From the NCBI RefSeq assembly GCF_026898135.2, contig NZ_CP114035.2, forward strand, positions 1,157,501 to 1,221,500: 64,000 nucleotides of DNA, read 5' to 3'. Positions 25,862-35,963 of the stretch are shown here, one piece after another (position 1 is the stretch's first letter; every line of letters begins with the position of its first letter). The DNA is from Pseudomonas fortuita (GTDB taxonomy: Bacteria > Pseudomonadota > Gammaproteobacteria > Pseudomonadales > Pseudomonadaceae). The notes beneath the pieces are model-generated. The model made no database searches. It saw nothing but the letters and a program-made list of their open reading frames with translations, and had not been told where the DNA came from. Both the position numbers and the translations under genes were made by a program.

Positions 25862-28158
25862 CCCCAGAGCAAATGCGCGACGCATCGTTGCTCGAACTGT
25901 TCAGCCTGGAGGCCGAGGCGCAGACCCAGGTGCTGAGTGCTGGCTTGATGGCACTGGAACGCAACCCCACCCAGGCCGACCAGCTTGAGGCGTGCATGCG
26001 TGCCGCTCACTCGCTCAAGGGGGCCGCGCGCATCGTCGGGGTGGATGCTGGTGTCAGCGTTGCCCACGTCATGGAAGATTGCCTGGTGGCGGCGCAGGAA
26101 GGTCGGCTGCGGCTGACCGCCGAGCACATTGACACACTGTTGCAGGGGACCGACCTGCTGATGCGTATCGCCACGCCAGGCGATGCCGCGGCGCAGGCGA
26201 CCTTGCCGGTGTTTCTTGCGCAGATGGCCAGCCTGCTCGACCCGGGCGCTGCGATGCCTGCACCGCCGCTGGCTGCACCCGTGGTCCCAGAGCCGCCGTT
26301 GGCAAGCTTGCCGTCTGCCCCCCCGGTATTGCCAGCCGAACCGCCGGAGCCAGAGGCAGAGCCCGAGCCGATTCTGCAGCGCAAGGCTGGCAAGCGCGCA
26401 GGCGAAGGTGCCGAGCGGGTACTGCGTGTCACCGCCGACCGCCTCAATAGTCTGCTCGACCTGTCCAGCAAGTCGCTGGTGGAAACCCAGCGGCTCAAGC
26501 CTTACCTGGCCACCCTGCAACGCCTCAAACGCATGCACGGCCAAGGCATGCAGGCGCTCGACGGCTTGCGCCTGCAACTCGAGGACAGTGGCCAGAGCAG
26601 CGAGGTGCTCGAAGCCCTGGCGCAAACCCAGCGTCTGCTGGCGGAAACCCAGCAGATCCTGCAGCAGCAGGCGGCCGACCTGGACGAGTTCGGCTGGCAG
26701 GCCAGCCAGCGTGCGCAGTTGCTGTATGACACGGCCCTGGCTTGCCGCATGCGGCCGTTTGCCGACGTGCTGACCGGGCAGAGCCGCATGGTCCGCGACC
26801 TGGGCCGTTCGCTGGGCAAGCCGGTGAGGTTGGTGGTGGAAGGGGAGAAAACCCAGGTCGATCGCGATGTACTGGAAAAGCTCGAAGCACCGCTGACGCA
26901 CCTGTTGCGCAATGCCGTCGACCACGGCATCGAATTGCCCCAGCGGCGCCTGCTGGCGGGCAAGCCCGACGAAGGCGTGATCCGCCTGCGGGCTTCGCAC
27001 CAGGCCGGCATGCTCAGCCTGGAGCTGATCGACGATGGCGCCGGTATCGACCTGGAGCGCCTGCGCAGCAGCATCGTCGAGCGTGCCCTGTCGCCCGCCG
27101 ACACTGTGGCGCGCATGAGCGAGGCGGAACTGCTGACGTTCCTGTTCCTGCCTGGTTTCAGCCTGCGCGACACGGTCACCGAGGTGTCCGGGCGCGGTGT
27201 GGGGCTGGATGCGGTGCAGCACATGATCCGCGAGCTGCGCGGCTCGATAGAACTGACCCAGGTGGCGGGGCAGGGCTGCCGCTTCCACCTGCAGGTACCG
27301 CTGACCTTGTCGGTGGTACGTAGCCTGGTTGTCGAGGTGGGCGGTGAAGCCTACGCCTTCCCGCTGGCCCATATCGAACGCACGCTGGAGGTGACCGCCG
27401 AGCAGATCGTACAGATCGAAGGGCGCCAGCATTTCTGGCATGAAGGCCGGCATATCGGCCTGGTGGCAGCCAGCCAGTTGCTCAACCGCCCGGCCGGGCA
27501 AAGCGACGAAGCCAGCCTGCGCGTGGTGGTGATCCGCGAGCGCGAGCAACTGTATGGCGTGGCCGTGGAGCGGCTGGTGGGCGAGCGGGTGCTGGTGGTG
27601 ATGCCACTCGACCCACGGCTGGGCAAGGTGCAGGACATTTCCTCTGGCGCTTTGCTCGATGATGGCTCGGTGGTACTGATCGTCGATGTCGAAGACTTGC
27701 TGCGCTCGGTGGAAAAACTGCTCAGCACCGGCAGCCTGGAACGCGTCGAGCGCGGCAGCAGCGGTGCCCGCGGCGTGGTCCGTAAACGCATCCTGGTGGT
27801 CGACGACTCGCTGACCGTGCGCGAGCTGCAGCGCAAGCTGCTGGGCAACCGCGGCTACGATGTGGCGGTGGCGGTAGATGGCATGGACGGCTGGAACGCC
27901 CTGCGCGGCGAGGACTTCGACCTGCTGATCACCGACATCGACATGCCGCGCATGGACGGCATCGAGCTGGTCACCCTGGTTCGCCGCGACCAGCGCCTGC
28001 AGTCGCTGCCGGTAATGGTGGTGTCCTATAAAGACCGTGAGGAAGACCGACGGCGTGGCCTGGATGCAGGCGCCGACTACTATTTGGCAAAGGCCAGTTT
28101 CCACGACGATGCGTTGCTGGATGCTGTGGTGGAGCTGATCGGAGGTGCTCAGGGATGA
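25858..28158 (+). CDS. wspE: Wsp hybrid histidine kinase WspE (CheA-CheY)
   Basis: 766 residues. Order of domains: HPt with His51 (MRAAHSLKGAARIVG), Pro/Ala/Glu-rich linker, CheA dimerisation and HATPase (LLRNAVDHGIELP, DDGAGID, GRGVGLDAV), a CheW-like domain, and a C-terminal receiver with Asp649/Asp650 and phospho-acceptor Asp693 (LLITDIDMPRMDG). It phosphorylates WspR and WspF. ATG 25858 overlaps the wspD stop by 4 bases, which decides against the upstream in-frame extension. It overlaps wspF by 4 bases. Confidence 0.96.
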   Translation: MTPEQMRDASLLELFSLEAEAQTQVLSAGLMALERNPTQADQLEACMRAAHSLKGAARIVGVDAGVSVAHVMEDCLVAAQEGRLRLTAEHIDTLLQGTDLLMRIATPGDAAAQATLPVFLAQMASLLDPGAAMPAPPLAAPVVPEPPLASLPSAPPVLPAEPPEPEAEPEPILQRKAGKRAGEGAERVLRVTADRLNSLLDLSSKSLVETQRLKPYLATLQRLKRMHGQGMQALDGLRLQLEDSGQSSEVLEALAQTQRLLAETQQILQQQAADLDEFGWQASQRAQLLYDTALACRMRPFADVLTGQSRMVRDLGRSLGKPVRLVVEGEKTQVDRDVLEKLEAPLTHLLRNAVDHGIELPQRRLLAGKPDEGVIRLRASHQAGMLSLELIDDGAGIDLERLRSSIVERALSPADTVARMSEAELLTFLFLPGFSLRDTVTEVSGRGVGLDAVQHMIRELRGSIELTQVAGQGCRFHLQVPLTLSVVRSLVVEVGGEAYAFPLAHIERTLEVTAEQIVQIEGRQHFWHEGRHIGLVAASQLLNRPAGQSDEASLRVVVIREREQLYGVAVERLVGERVLVVMPLDPRLGKVQDISSGALLDDGSVVLIVDVEDLLRSVEKLLSTGSLERVERGSSGARGVVRKRILVVDDSLTVRELQRKLLGNRGYDVAVAVDGMDGWNALRGEDFDLLITDIDMPRMDGIELVTLVRRDQRLQSLPVMVVSYKDREEDRRRGLDAGADYYLAKASFHDDALLDAVVELIGGAQG

Positions 28159-29168
28159 AGATCGCCATCGTCAATGACATGCCCATGGCCGTCGAGGCGC
28201 TGCGCCGGGCGGTCGCCCTGGAGCCTGCTCACCAGGTGGTGTGGGTGGCCAGCAACGGCGCCGAGGCGGTGCAGCGCTGCGCCGAGCAATTGCCGGACCT
28301 GATCCTGATGGACCTGATCATGCCGGTAATGGACGGCGTGGAGGCCACCCGGCGGATCATGGCCGAAACCCCGTGCGCCATCGTCATCGTCACGGTGGAC
28401 CGCAAACAGAATGTGCACAGGGTGTTCGAGGCCATGGGACATGGTGCCCTCGACGTGGTCGATACCCCGGCGCTGGGCGCTGGCGATGCCCGCGAAGCGG
28501 CGGCACCGCTGCTGCGCAAGATCCTCAATATCGGCTGGTTGGTCGGCCAGCAGCGCAGCCCTGCCGCAAAGCCGGTTGCCGCGCCCGTGCGCGAGGCTTC
28601 CCAGCGTCGCGGGCTGGTGGCGATCGGCTCGTCTGCGGGTGGCCCGGCGGCCCTCGAAGTGCTGCTCAAGGGTTTGCCGGCAGCGTTTCCGGCGGCCATC
28701 GTGCTGGTCCAGCATGTGGACCAGGTGTTTGCCGCAGGGATGGCCGAATGGCTCAGCAGCGCAGCAGGCCTGCCGGTGCGCCTGGCCCGCGAAGGCGAGC
28801 CGCCGCAGCCGGGCCAGGTGTTGCTGGCAGGCACCAACCACCACATTCGCCTGCTACAGAATGGCCAACTGGCCTACACTGCCGAGCCTGTCAATGAAAT
28901 CTATCGGCCATCGATCGATGTGTTCTTCGAAAGCGTGGCACGTTACTGGAATGGCGATGCGGTGGGCGTGCTGCTCACCGGTATGGGCCGCGACGGCGCC
29001 CAGGGCCTGAAGCTGATGCGTCAGCAGGGCTTTCTGACCATTGCCCAGGACCAGGCCAGCAGCGCAGTGTACGGCATGCCCAAGGCTGCTGCGGCCATTG
29101 ATGCCGCGGTGGAAATTCGCCCGCTTGAACGCATCGCCGGGCGCTTGATGGACTTTTTCGCAAAATGA
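28155..29168 (+). CDS. wspF: Wsp methylesterase WspF (CheB-like)
   Basis: 337 residues. The N-terminal receiver has Asp53 (LILMDLIMPVMDG) and the C-terminal methylesterase has Ser160 (AIGSSAGGPAA), His187 (LVQHVDQ) and the Asp of LLTGMGRDGAQG. It removes methyl groups from WspA and so resets the pathway. In P. aeruginosa, loss of wspF locks Wsp on and gives wrinkly, biofilm-forming colonies. The gene here is intact in all motifs. A 51-base gap separates it from wspR. Confidence 0.95.
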   Translation: MKIAIVNDMPMAVEALRRAVALEPAHQVVWVASNGAEAVQRCAEQLPDLILMDLIMPVMDGVEATRRIMAETPCAIVIVTVDRKQNVHRVFEAMGHGALDVVDTPALGAGDAREAAAPLLRKILNIGWLVGQQRSPAAKPVAAPVREASQRRGLVAIGSSAGGPAALEVLLKGLPAAFPAAIVLVQHVDQVFAAGMAEWLSSAAGLPVRLAREGEPPQPGQVLLAGTNHHIRLLQNGQLAYTAEPVNEIYRPSIDVFFESVARYWNGDAVGVLLTGMGRDGAQGLKLMRQQGFLTIAQDQASSAVYGMPKAAAAIDAAVEIRPLERIAGRLMDFFAK

Positions 29169-29219
29169 CGAAATGTAATGAATCACGCCGCCAGGCCGGC
29201 AGTGATCGGGTGAACAGGT

Positions 29220-30224
29220 ATGAATGAATTACCGATCGAGGGTTTTCCCACCACCAACGAGAACTCGGCGATGGTGCTGCTGGTCGACGACCAGGCCATG
29301 ATCGGCGAGGCGGTGCGGCGGGGGCTGGCCAATGAAGACAACATCGACTTCCACTTCTGTGCCGATCCGCACCAGGCGGTGCTACAGGCCATGCGCATCA
29401 AGCCCACGGTAATCCTCCAGGACCTGATCATGCCTGGTCTTGACGGTCTGACCCTGGTGCGCGAATACCGCAACAACCCGGCCACTCAGGACATCCCGAT
29501 CATCGTCCTGTCGACCAAGGAAGATCCGCTGGTGAAGAGCGCGGCGTTTGCCGCCGGGGCCAACGACTATCTGGTCAAGCTGCCGGATACCATCGAACTG
29601 GTCGCGCGTATTCGCTACCACTCACGCTCCTACCTCACGCTGTTGCAACGCGACGAGGCCTACCGCGCCTTGCGCGTCAGCCAGCAGCAACTGCTCGATT
29701 CCAACCTGATGCTGCAGCGGCTGATGAACTCCGATGGCCTGACCGGGCTGTCCAATCGCCGCCACTTCGACGAGTACCTGGAGCTGGAATGGCGCCGCGC
29801 CATGCGGGAACAGCAGCAGCTGTCGTTGCTGATGATCGATGTGGATTATTTCAAGGCCTACAACGACAGCTTCGGTCACCTTGCCGGCGACGAGGCTTTG
29901 CGTCAGGTAGCCGAGGCGATCCGTGGCTCGTGCTCGCGGCCGACCGACCTGCCGGCCCGCTATGGTGGCGAGGAGTTTGCGCTGGTGCTGCCCAATACGT
30001 CGCCCGGCGGGGCACGCCTGGTGGCCGAGAAGCTGCGCCAGACCGTGCTGGCCCTGGGCATCCCGCACACCGCTCCGGCTGCCGATGCCCGCCTGACCGT
30101 GAGCATTGGCCTGGCCACCCAGACCCCGGCCGTCGGCAGCCACTGCCGGCTGTTGATCTCGGCGGCGGACAAAGGCTTGTACCAGGCCAAGAACAGCGGG
30201 CGTAACCAGGTTGGCATTGCCTGA
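29220..30224 (+). CDS. wspR: Diguanylate cyclase response regulator WspR
   Basis: 334 residues. N-terminal receiver with acceptor Asp68 ([13 protein letters not shown]), a helical stalk, and a GGDEF domain with active-site GGEEF at 249-253. The inhibitory site R-x-x-D is present as Arg240-Asp243, five residues ahead of GGEEF, so c-di-GMP product inhibition is expected. Phosphorylated by WspE, it forms active clusters that make c-di-GMP. GGGTG upstream serves as its ribosome-binding site. Being 51 bases after wspF, it is probably in the same transcript. Confidence 0.96.
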   Translation: MNELPIEGFPTTNENSAMVLLVDDQAMIGEAVRRGLANEDNIDFHFCADPHQAVLQAMRIKPTVILQDLIMPGLDGLTLVREYRNNPATQDIPIIVLSTKEDPLVKSAAFAAGANDYLVKLPDTIELVARIRYHSRSYLTLLQRDEAYRALRVSQQQLLDSNLMLQRLMNSDGLTGLSNRRHFDEYLELEWRRAMREQQQLSLLMIDVDYFKAYNDSFGHLAGDEALRQVAEAIRGSCSRPTDLPARYGGEEFALVLPNTSPGGARLVAEKLRQTVLALGIPHTAPAADARLTVSIGLATQTPAVGSHCRLLISAADKGLYQAKNSGRNQVGIA

Positions 30225-30347
30225 CGGCAGGTACGCCGCTGCCATGGGGTAAATACGGCGCTCCGGTCGCCCGGCGGGTCTGCCGTCGTGCAGCGGACTC
30301 GGTTATACTCGCAGGCTTTTCACCGAATTCGCACGAGTAGCCAGCCC

Positions 30348-31443
30348 ATGGAAATCCAACCGATCCTGAACACCATCAAGGACCTCACCGAGCGTTCCCA
30401 GTCCATTCGGGGGTATCTTTGACTACGATCACAAGCATGACCGCCTGATCGAAGTCAACCGCGAGCTGGAAGACCCCAACGTCTGGAACAAGCCCGAGTA
30501 CGCCCAGGCCCTGGGCCGCGAGCGTGCCATGCTGGCACAGGTCGTCGAGACCCTGGACAAGTTGTCCAATGGCCTGTCCGACTGCAAGGACCTGCTCGAC
30601 ATGGCTGTCGAGGAAGAGGACGAAAGCGCTGTCAGCGACGTCGAGACCGAGCTGCAGGGCCTGGAAGAGTCCCTGGCGCAGCTTGAGTTCCGTCGCATGT
30701 TCAGCGGCGAAATGGACATGAACAACGCCTACCTGGATATCCAGGCCGGCTCCGGCGGTACCGAGGCGCAGGACTGGGCCAACATCCTGCTGCGCATGTA
30801 CCTGCGCTGGGCCGACAAGCGTGGTTTTGACGCCACCATCATCGAGCTTTCCGAAGGTGAAGTCGCCGGCATCAAGGGCGCCACCGTGCACATCAAGGGC
30901 GAGTATGCCTTCGGCTGGCTGCGTACCGAAATCGGTGTGCACCGCCTGGTGCGCAAGAGCCCGTTCGACTCCGGTGCCCGTCGCCACACCTCGTTCTCGG
31001 CGGTATTCGTGTCGCCCGAAATCGACGACAAGGTCGAGATCGAGATCAACCCGTCCGACCTGCGCATCGACACCTACCGTTCCTCCGGTGCCGGTGGTCA
31101 GCACGTGAACACCACCGACTCGGCCGTACGTATTACCCACGTGCCGACCAACACCGTGGTGGCCTGTCAGAACGAACGCTCCCAGCACGCCAACAAAGAC
31201 ACCGCCATGAAAATGCTGCGGGCCAAGTTGTACGAGCTGGAAATGCAGAAGCGCAATGCTGCTTCGCAGGCGCTGGAAGACAGCAAGTCGGACATCGGCT
31301 GGGGCCACCAGATCCGTTCCTACGTACTGGATGACTCGCGCATCAAAGACCTGCGCACAGGCGTAGAGCGCAGCGACTGCCAGAAAGTGCTGGACGGTGA
31401 CCTGGACCAGTACCTGGAAGCAAGCCTCAAGCAAGGGCTGTAA
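30348..31443 (+). CDS. prfB: Peptide chain release factor 2, with programmed +1 frameshift
   Basis: The first 24 codons ([20 protein letters not shown]...) run into an in-frame TGA at 30420-30422; the main part begins at GAC 30421 in the +1 frame. Joined, the protein has 364 residues. RF2 recognises UGA and UAA: the SPF anticodon-like tripeptide ([11 protein letters not shown]) and the catalytic GGQ ([10 protein letters not shown]) are both visible. The shift lets RF2 scarcity raise its own synthesis. It lies after wspR and 93 bases before lysS, the same prfB-lysS order as in E. coli. Confidence 0.97.
30408..30423 (+). promoter_or_regulatory. Programmed +1 frameshift site of prfB
   Basis: CGGGGGTATCTTTGAC: the internal Shine-Dalgarno-like GGGGG, the slippery CTT, and the TGA stop followed by C. 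This is the standard bacterial RF2 autoregulation signal and is not a sequencing error. Confidence 0.97.
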
Positions 31444-31536
31444 GCCGCACTCCACTGCCGCGATACCTGGCTACCCGCCGGTATCGCGTGCCCTGCCCGA
31501 ATAGGGCAACGAATACCTGATGGAAAGAATGACGAC

Positions 31537-33039
31537 ATGAGCGACCTCAAGACCGAATCGCAAGACCTGCAACAGGAAGAAAATGCCCTGATCGCCCTGC
31601 GCAAGGAAAAACTTGCCGCCGAGCGCGCCAAAGGCAACGCCTTCCCCAACGACTTCCGTCGCGACAGCTACTGCAACGACCTGCAGAAACAGTACGCGGA
31701 CAAGACCAAGGAAGAGCTGGAAGCAGCCGCGATCCCGGTCAAGGTTGCCGGCCGTATCATGCTCAACCGTGGCTCGTTCATGGTGATCCAGGACATGACC
31801 GGTCGTATCCAGGTCTACGTCAACCGCAAGACCCTGCCAGAAGAAACCCTGGCCGCAGTCAAGACCTGGGACCTGGGCGACATCATCAGCGCCGAAGGCA
31901 CACTGGCCCGTTCCGGCAAGGGCGACCTGTACGTCGAAATGACCAACGTGCGTCTGCTGACCAAGTCGCTGCGCCCGCTGCCCGACAAGCACCATGGCCT
32001 GACCGACACCGAGCAGCGCTACCGCCAGCGTTACGTCGATCTGATGGTCAACGAAGAAACCCGCCACACGTTCCGTGTGCGTTCGCAGGTGATCTCGCAC
32101 ATTCGCAAGTTCCTCATCGAGCGTGACTTCCTCGAAGTTGAAACGCCAATGCTGCAGACCATCCCGGGCGGCGCGGCGGCCAAGCCGTTCGAAACCCACC
32201 ACAACGCCCTGGACATGGCCATGTTCCTGCGTATCGCGCCGGAGCTGTACCTCAAGCGCCTGGTGGTCGGTGGCTTTGAAAAGGTGTTCGAGATCAACCG
32301 CAACTTCCGTAACGAAGGTGTTTCGACGCGTCACAACCCTGAATTCACCATGCTCGAGTTCTACCAGGCCTACGCCGATTACCGCGACAACATGGACCTC
32401 ACCGAGGAACTGTTCCGCGAGCTGGCACAGCTTGTACTGGGCTCTACCGACGTGCCGTACGGCGACAAGGTGTTCCACTTCGGCGAGCCGTTCGTGCGCC
32501 TGTCGGTGTTCGACTCGATCCTCAAGTACAACCCGGAACTGACCGCTGCCGACCTGCAGGACGTTGACCGCGCCCGCGACATCGCCAAGAAGGCCGGTGC
32601 CAAGGTGCTGGGCCACGAAGGCCTGGGCAAGCTGCAGGTGATGATTTTCGAAGAGCTGGTCGAGCACAAACTGGAGCAGCCGCACTTCATCACCGAGTAC
32701 CCGTTCGAAGTGTCGCCGCTGGCCCGTCGTAACGACGACAACCCGGCTGTCACCGACCGCTTCGAGCTGTTCATCGGTGGCCGCGAAATCGCCAACGCCT
32801 ACTCCGAGCTCAACGATGCCGAGGACCAGGCCGAGCGCTTCCTGGCCCAGGTGGCCGAGAAGGACGCCGGTGACGACGAAGCCATGCACTACGATGCCGA
32901 CTTCGTGCGTGCGCTGGAATACGGCATGCCGCCGACCGCCGGTGAAGGCATCGGTATCGACCGGCTGGTGATGCTGTTGACCAACTCGCCGTCGATCCGC
33001 GACGTGATCCTGTTCCCGCACATGCGTCCACAGGCCTGA
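31537..33039 (+). CDS. lysS: Lysyl-tRNA synthetase (class II)
   Basis: 500 residues. The N-terminal OB-fold anticodon-binding domain ([17 protein letters not shown]) is followed by class II motifs: motif 1 [18 protein letters not shown], motif 2 [18 protein letters not shown] and motif 3 [12 protein letters not shown]. It charges tRNA-Lys. The start [18 protein letters not shown] has a charged N-terminal helix as usual. A strong terminator follows. Confidence 0.97.
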
Positions 33040-33052
33040 GTGAATTGAACAA

Positions 33053-33076
33053 GCCGCCTTTCGAGGCGGCTTTTTC
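33053..33076 (+). terminator. Rho-independent terminator of lysS
   Basis: GCCGCCT-TTCG-AGGCGGC followed by TTTTTCTT, 13 bases after the lysS stop. Confidence 0.93.
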
Positions 33077-33100
33077 TTGCCTGAAGCTTTATGTTGGCTG

Positions 33101-33204
33101 TACTGGCTCTATCGCCGGCAAGCCAGCGCCCACAGGTACTGCATAGGTCCTGACGATTGTGCGGGCCTGTGGGGGCTGGCGTGCCGGCGATGAGGCCAGC
33201 GCAG
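33101..33204. repeat. Inverted REP pair, variant type
   Basis: ATCGCCGGCAAGCCAGCGCCCACAGG and the inverted CCTGTGGGGGCTGGCGTGCCGGCGAT. It is the GCCGGC variant of the REP palindrome and lies between the lysS terminator and a TetR gene. Confidence 0.85.
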
Positions 33205-33236
33205 GCCGCAGATGACTTGAACCGTGAGGTATCCCC

Positions 33237-33953
33237 GTGACACCCGCCATGCCTGATCAAGGCGCCGCCGGCATCGCTACCGCCGTCGCCGAAAACGTGC
33301 AATACCAAGGTCGCAAGACTGCCCGCCAAGGCAGCGAACAGCGCCGCCAGCTGATCCTCGACGCCGCCATGCGCATCGTTGTGCGCGATGGGGTTCGCGG
33401 TGTGCGCCACCGTGCGGTGGCCGCCGAGGCCGCTGTGCCGCTGTCGGCCACCACCTACTACTTCAAGGACATCGAGGACCTGCTCACCGACACCTTCGCC
33501 CAATATGTCGAGCGCAGTGCCGCCTACATGGCCAAACTGTGGGCCAACACCGAGGTGGTGTTGCGCCAGTTGCTGGCCCAGGGCGACGGCAGCCCGCAGG
33601 CACGGGCGCGGCTGGCTGACGAAGTGGCGCGCATGACTGCCGACTATGTGCAGCGGCAACTGCTGAACCGCCGCGATTTCCTGATGGCCGAACAGGCCTT
33701 TCGCCAGGAAGCGCTGCTGTGTCCACGCCTGGCTGAGCTGGTACGTGCCCACGAGCAGATCCTGCTGCACGGCACCCGGCAATTGTTGCAGGTGGTGGGA
33801 TCGCGGCAACCGGAACAGGACGCCCAGATGTTGACGGCGATTATCGAGCAGATGGAATATCAGGGCCTGCTCAAGGATGCGAACGCGCAAGCCGATGGGC
33901 AGATGCTCGCTATGCTTACCCGATACCTGCAGCTGGTGCTGGCATCGGCCTGA
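33237..33953 (+). CDS. TetR family transcriptional regulator
   Basis: 238 residues starting at GTG 33237; GAGG at 33226-33229 sits 7 bases upstream, against 19 bases for the next ATG. The N-terminal HTH reads RRQLILDAAMRIVVRDGVRG and RHRAVAAEAAVPLSATTYYFKD, the standard TetR form. The C-terminal ligand-binding domain gives no clue to the effector. The next gene, a lipoprotein, starts 29 bases later on the same strand, so they may be co-transcribed. The target is unknown. Confidence 0.88.
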   Translation: MTPAMPDQGAAGIATAVAENVQYQGRKTARQGSEQRRQLILDAAMRIVVRDGVRGVRHRAVAAEAAVPLSATTYYFKDIEDLLTDTFAQYVERSAAYMAKLWANTEVVLRQLLAQGDGSPQARARLADEVARMTADYVQRQLLNRRDFLMAEQAFRQEALLCPRLAELVRAHEQILLHGTRQLLQVVGSRQPEQDAQMLTAIIEQMEYQGLLKDANAQADGQMLAMLTRYLQLVLASA

Positions 33954-33982
33954 GCCGAGACCGATTTTTCAAGGAGAACCTG

Positions 33983-34531
33983 ATGAAAGCCTGGCGTGTG
34001 GTGTTGTTGACTCTGTCATTCCTGCTGCTGGGCGGTTGTCTGGTGACCTTCCATGAGCCTTTGCCCAGCAACCAGGCGGCGCCCAAGGCCCTGCTCGGCA
34101 AGTGGAGCAGCAAGGACGCCTGGGGCGAGCCGTTGAAGCTGACCATCAGCCGCAGCGGCGGCGGTGCCTACAAGGCGGTGGCCACGGCCAAGGGCAAGGC
34201 GCCTGAGGAATACGTGTTCACCGTTTCGCGCCACGGTAACCGCTGGTACCTGTCGGCAGGCGTGCCCAAGCGCCTGGGGGGCAACTTCCTGATCGGCGGT
34301 TTCGACATCGTCGAGGGCAAGGAGCTGGTAGTCTACAACCTGGATGTCGAGCAGGTGCAGCAGGCGGTGGACAAAAAGGAACTGACCGGGCGCAGTACCG
34401 AGGTGCCGGAAGACAACGGTGACGGCGTGCTGATCGACAGCCCGTCGGCGCGTGTGCTGGCCTACCTGGACGACCCGGCCAACTCCGATTTGTTCGTCGA
34501 AGTGGCGCGGTTCCAGCGTACTGGCAAGTAG
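33983..34531 (+). CDS. Predicted lipoprotein
   Basis: 182 residues. The signal peptide MKAWRVVLLTLSFLLLGGC ends in a lipobox (LLGGC, Cys19). The residue after Cys is Leu, not Asp, so sorting to the outer membrane is expected. The mature part (ALLGKWSSKDAWGEPLKLTIS) resembles a small beta-rich lipocalin-like sheet, but I recognise no family. AAGGAG precedes the ATG. It lies 29 bases after the TetR gene and is followed by a REP pair. Confidence 0.75.
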   Translation: MKAWRVVLLTLSFLLLGGCLVTFHEPLPSNQAAPKALLGKWSSKDAWGEPLKLTISRSGGGAYKAVATAKGKAPEEYVFTVSRHGNRWYLSAGVPKRLGGNFLIGGFDIVEGKELVVYNLDVEQVQQAVDKKELTGRSTEVPEDNGDGVLIDSPSARVLAYLDDPANSDLFVEVARFQRTGK

Positions 34532-34534
34532 TGA

Positions 34535-34645
34535 CCTGTGCCGGCCTCTTCGCGGCTAAAGCCGCTCCCACAGGTACTGCATCAGGCTTGAGACCTGTGC
34601 GGTCCCCGTGGGAGCGGCTTTAGCCGCGAAGAGGCCAGTACAGGC
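34535..34645. repeat. Inverted REP pair
   Basis: CCTGTGCCGGCCTCTTCGCGGCTAAAGCCGC-type arm and the inverted GTGGGAGCGGCTTTAGCCGCGAAGAGGCC. The right arm ends about 30 bases before the Shine-Dalgarno of the DUF1704 gene. Confidence 0.88.
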
Positions 34646-34685
34646 AACACAAGGCTTGGCTCATTGTTGCAATAAGGAGTCCCCA

Positions 34686-35963
34686 GTGGACGAATACCAG
34701 CAAACCATCCGTGCCCTGTCTGACCGCATCGTGGCGGCACAGACCCCGATCCGGGTGCTGGACGCGGTGAAGTGGGACGACAACATTCGTCAGGGCTTCC
34801 TCAAGGGCAAGGGCAAGGAGCCGCCGGCCGTCGACCGTGCCTATTACCAGTCGCGCCCGCTGTCGTTCGACTCCGGCGCGGTCAAGGCCGAGTTCCAGGG
34901 CATCGAGCGCGACATCATCCGCCAGCTTGGCCAGTTCAACCCGGTCGGGCAGATCATGAAGCGCATGTGCCGCGAATACCGCATGGTGGTGCGTATGCTC
35001 GAAGCGCGCGGTACCGAGGACTTTGGCCTTATCTCCCAGGAGCTGTATGGTGCTGCCTCCGATGCCTTCCATGCCGGTGACCCGACCCTGGCCGACCTCG
35101 GCCTGATGCTGTCGGACTACCTGAACAACATCGATGGCCGTGGCGACCTGAAGGACGAACCGAAAAACCTCACCGCCAAAGAGGCCGTGGAGATCCTCCA
35201 GCACCGGCTGAACAAGGTGTTCGGCGAGGCCGAGGGAACCATCCGCGTGTTCGAGTCCGACGGTATCGTCGCCGATGCGGCGGCCGGTGCCGACTACATC
35301 AAGGTGCGCGCCGATGCCATGTTCAACGCGCGCGACGTGCGCGCCCTGGAGGTACACGAAGGGCTGGTGCATGTCGGCACCACGCTCAATGGCCTGAACC
35401 AGCCGATCTGCACCTTCCTGGCCAAGGGGCCGCCCTCGTCGACGGTTACCCAGGAAGGCCTGGCCATCCTCATGGAGGTGATTGCCTTTGCTTCCTACCC
35501 TAGCCGTCTGCGCAAGCTCACCAACCGCACCCGCGCCATCCACATGGTCGAGGAGGGCGCCGATTTCCTCCAGGTGTTCGATTTCTTCCGTGAGCAAGGC
35601 TTCGAGATCGCGCAGAGCTACAGCAATGCCAGCCGGGTGTTCCGCGGTTCGGTGCCCAATGGCCTGCCATTCACCAAGGATTTGTCCTACCTCAAGGGCT
35701 TCATCATGGTTTACAACTACATTCAGTTGGCCGTGAAAAAAGGCAAGCTCGAACAGATCCCGTTGCTGTTCTGTGGCAAGACCACCCTGGAAGACATGCG
35801 CACCCTGCGCCAACTGGTGGAGGAGGGCCTGGTCGAGCCGCCCAAGTATCTGCCCGAGCAGTTCCGCGACCTTAACGCGCTGTCGGCCTGGATGTGCTTC
35901 TCCAACTTCCTCAACCACCTGAGCCTGGACCGTATTGAAGCCGACTACGCGAACATTCTCTGA
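34686..35963 (+). CDS. DUF1704 / QEGLA-motif protein, HExxxH metallopeptidase-like
   Basis: 425 residues from GTG 34686, with AAGGAG six bases upstream. It belongs to the family annotated flavohemoglobin expression-modulating QEGLA motif protein (TIGR02421, DUF1704). The sequence has His224-Glu225-Gly-Leu-Val-His229, an HExxxH zinc-protease motif, and Glu257 in TQEGLAILME 33 residues after the first His, which fits a third zinc ligand. The same family contains the eukaryotic tyrosine carboxypeptidase MATCAP. There is no signal peptide, so it is cytosolic. The substrate in bacteria is unknown. It overlaps the next gene by 29 bases. Confidence 0.85.
   Translation: MDEYQQTIRALSDRIVAAQTPIRVLDAVKWDDNIRQGFLKGKGKEPPAVDRAYYQSRPLSFDSGAVKAEFQGIERDIIRQLGQFNPVGQIMKRMCREYRMVVRMLEARGTEDFGLISQELYGAASDAFHAGDPTLADLGLMLSDYLNNIDGRGDLKDEPKNLTAKEAVEILQHRLNKVFGEAEGTIRVFESDGIVADAAAGADYIKVRADAMFNARDVRALEVHEGLVHVGTTLNGLNQPICTFLAKGPPSSTVTQEGLAILMEVIAFASYPSRLRKLTNRTRAIHMVEEGADFLQVFDFFREQGFEIAQSYSNASRVFRGSVPNGLPFTKDLSYLKGFIMVYNYIQLAVKKGKLEQIPLLFCGKTTLEDMRTLRQLVEEGLVEPPKYLPEQFRDLNALSAWMCFSNFLNHLSLDRIEADYANIL

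Noticed and set aside
25822..28104. A 760-codon minus-strand open frame across wspE
   Set aside because: It is a shadow of wspE; its protein is low-complexity His/Gln/Ala-rich sequence without family marks.
30348..30422. prfB as a pseudogene with an early stop
   Set aside because: The stop is the programmed recoding TGA with the conserved flanking sequence.
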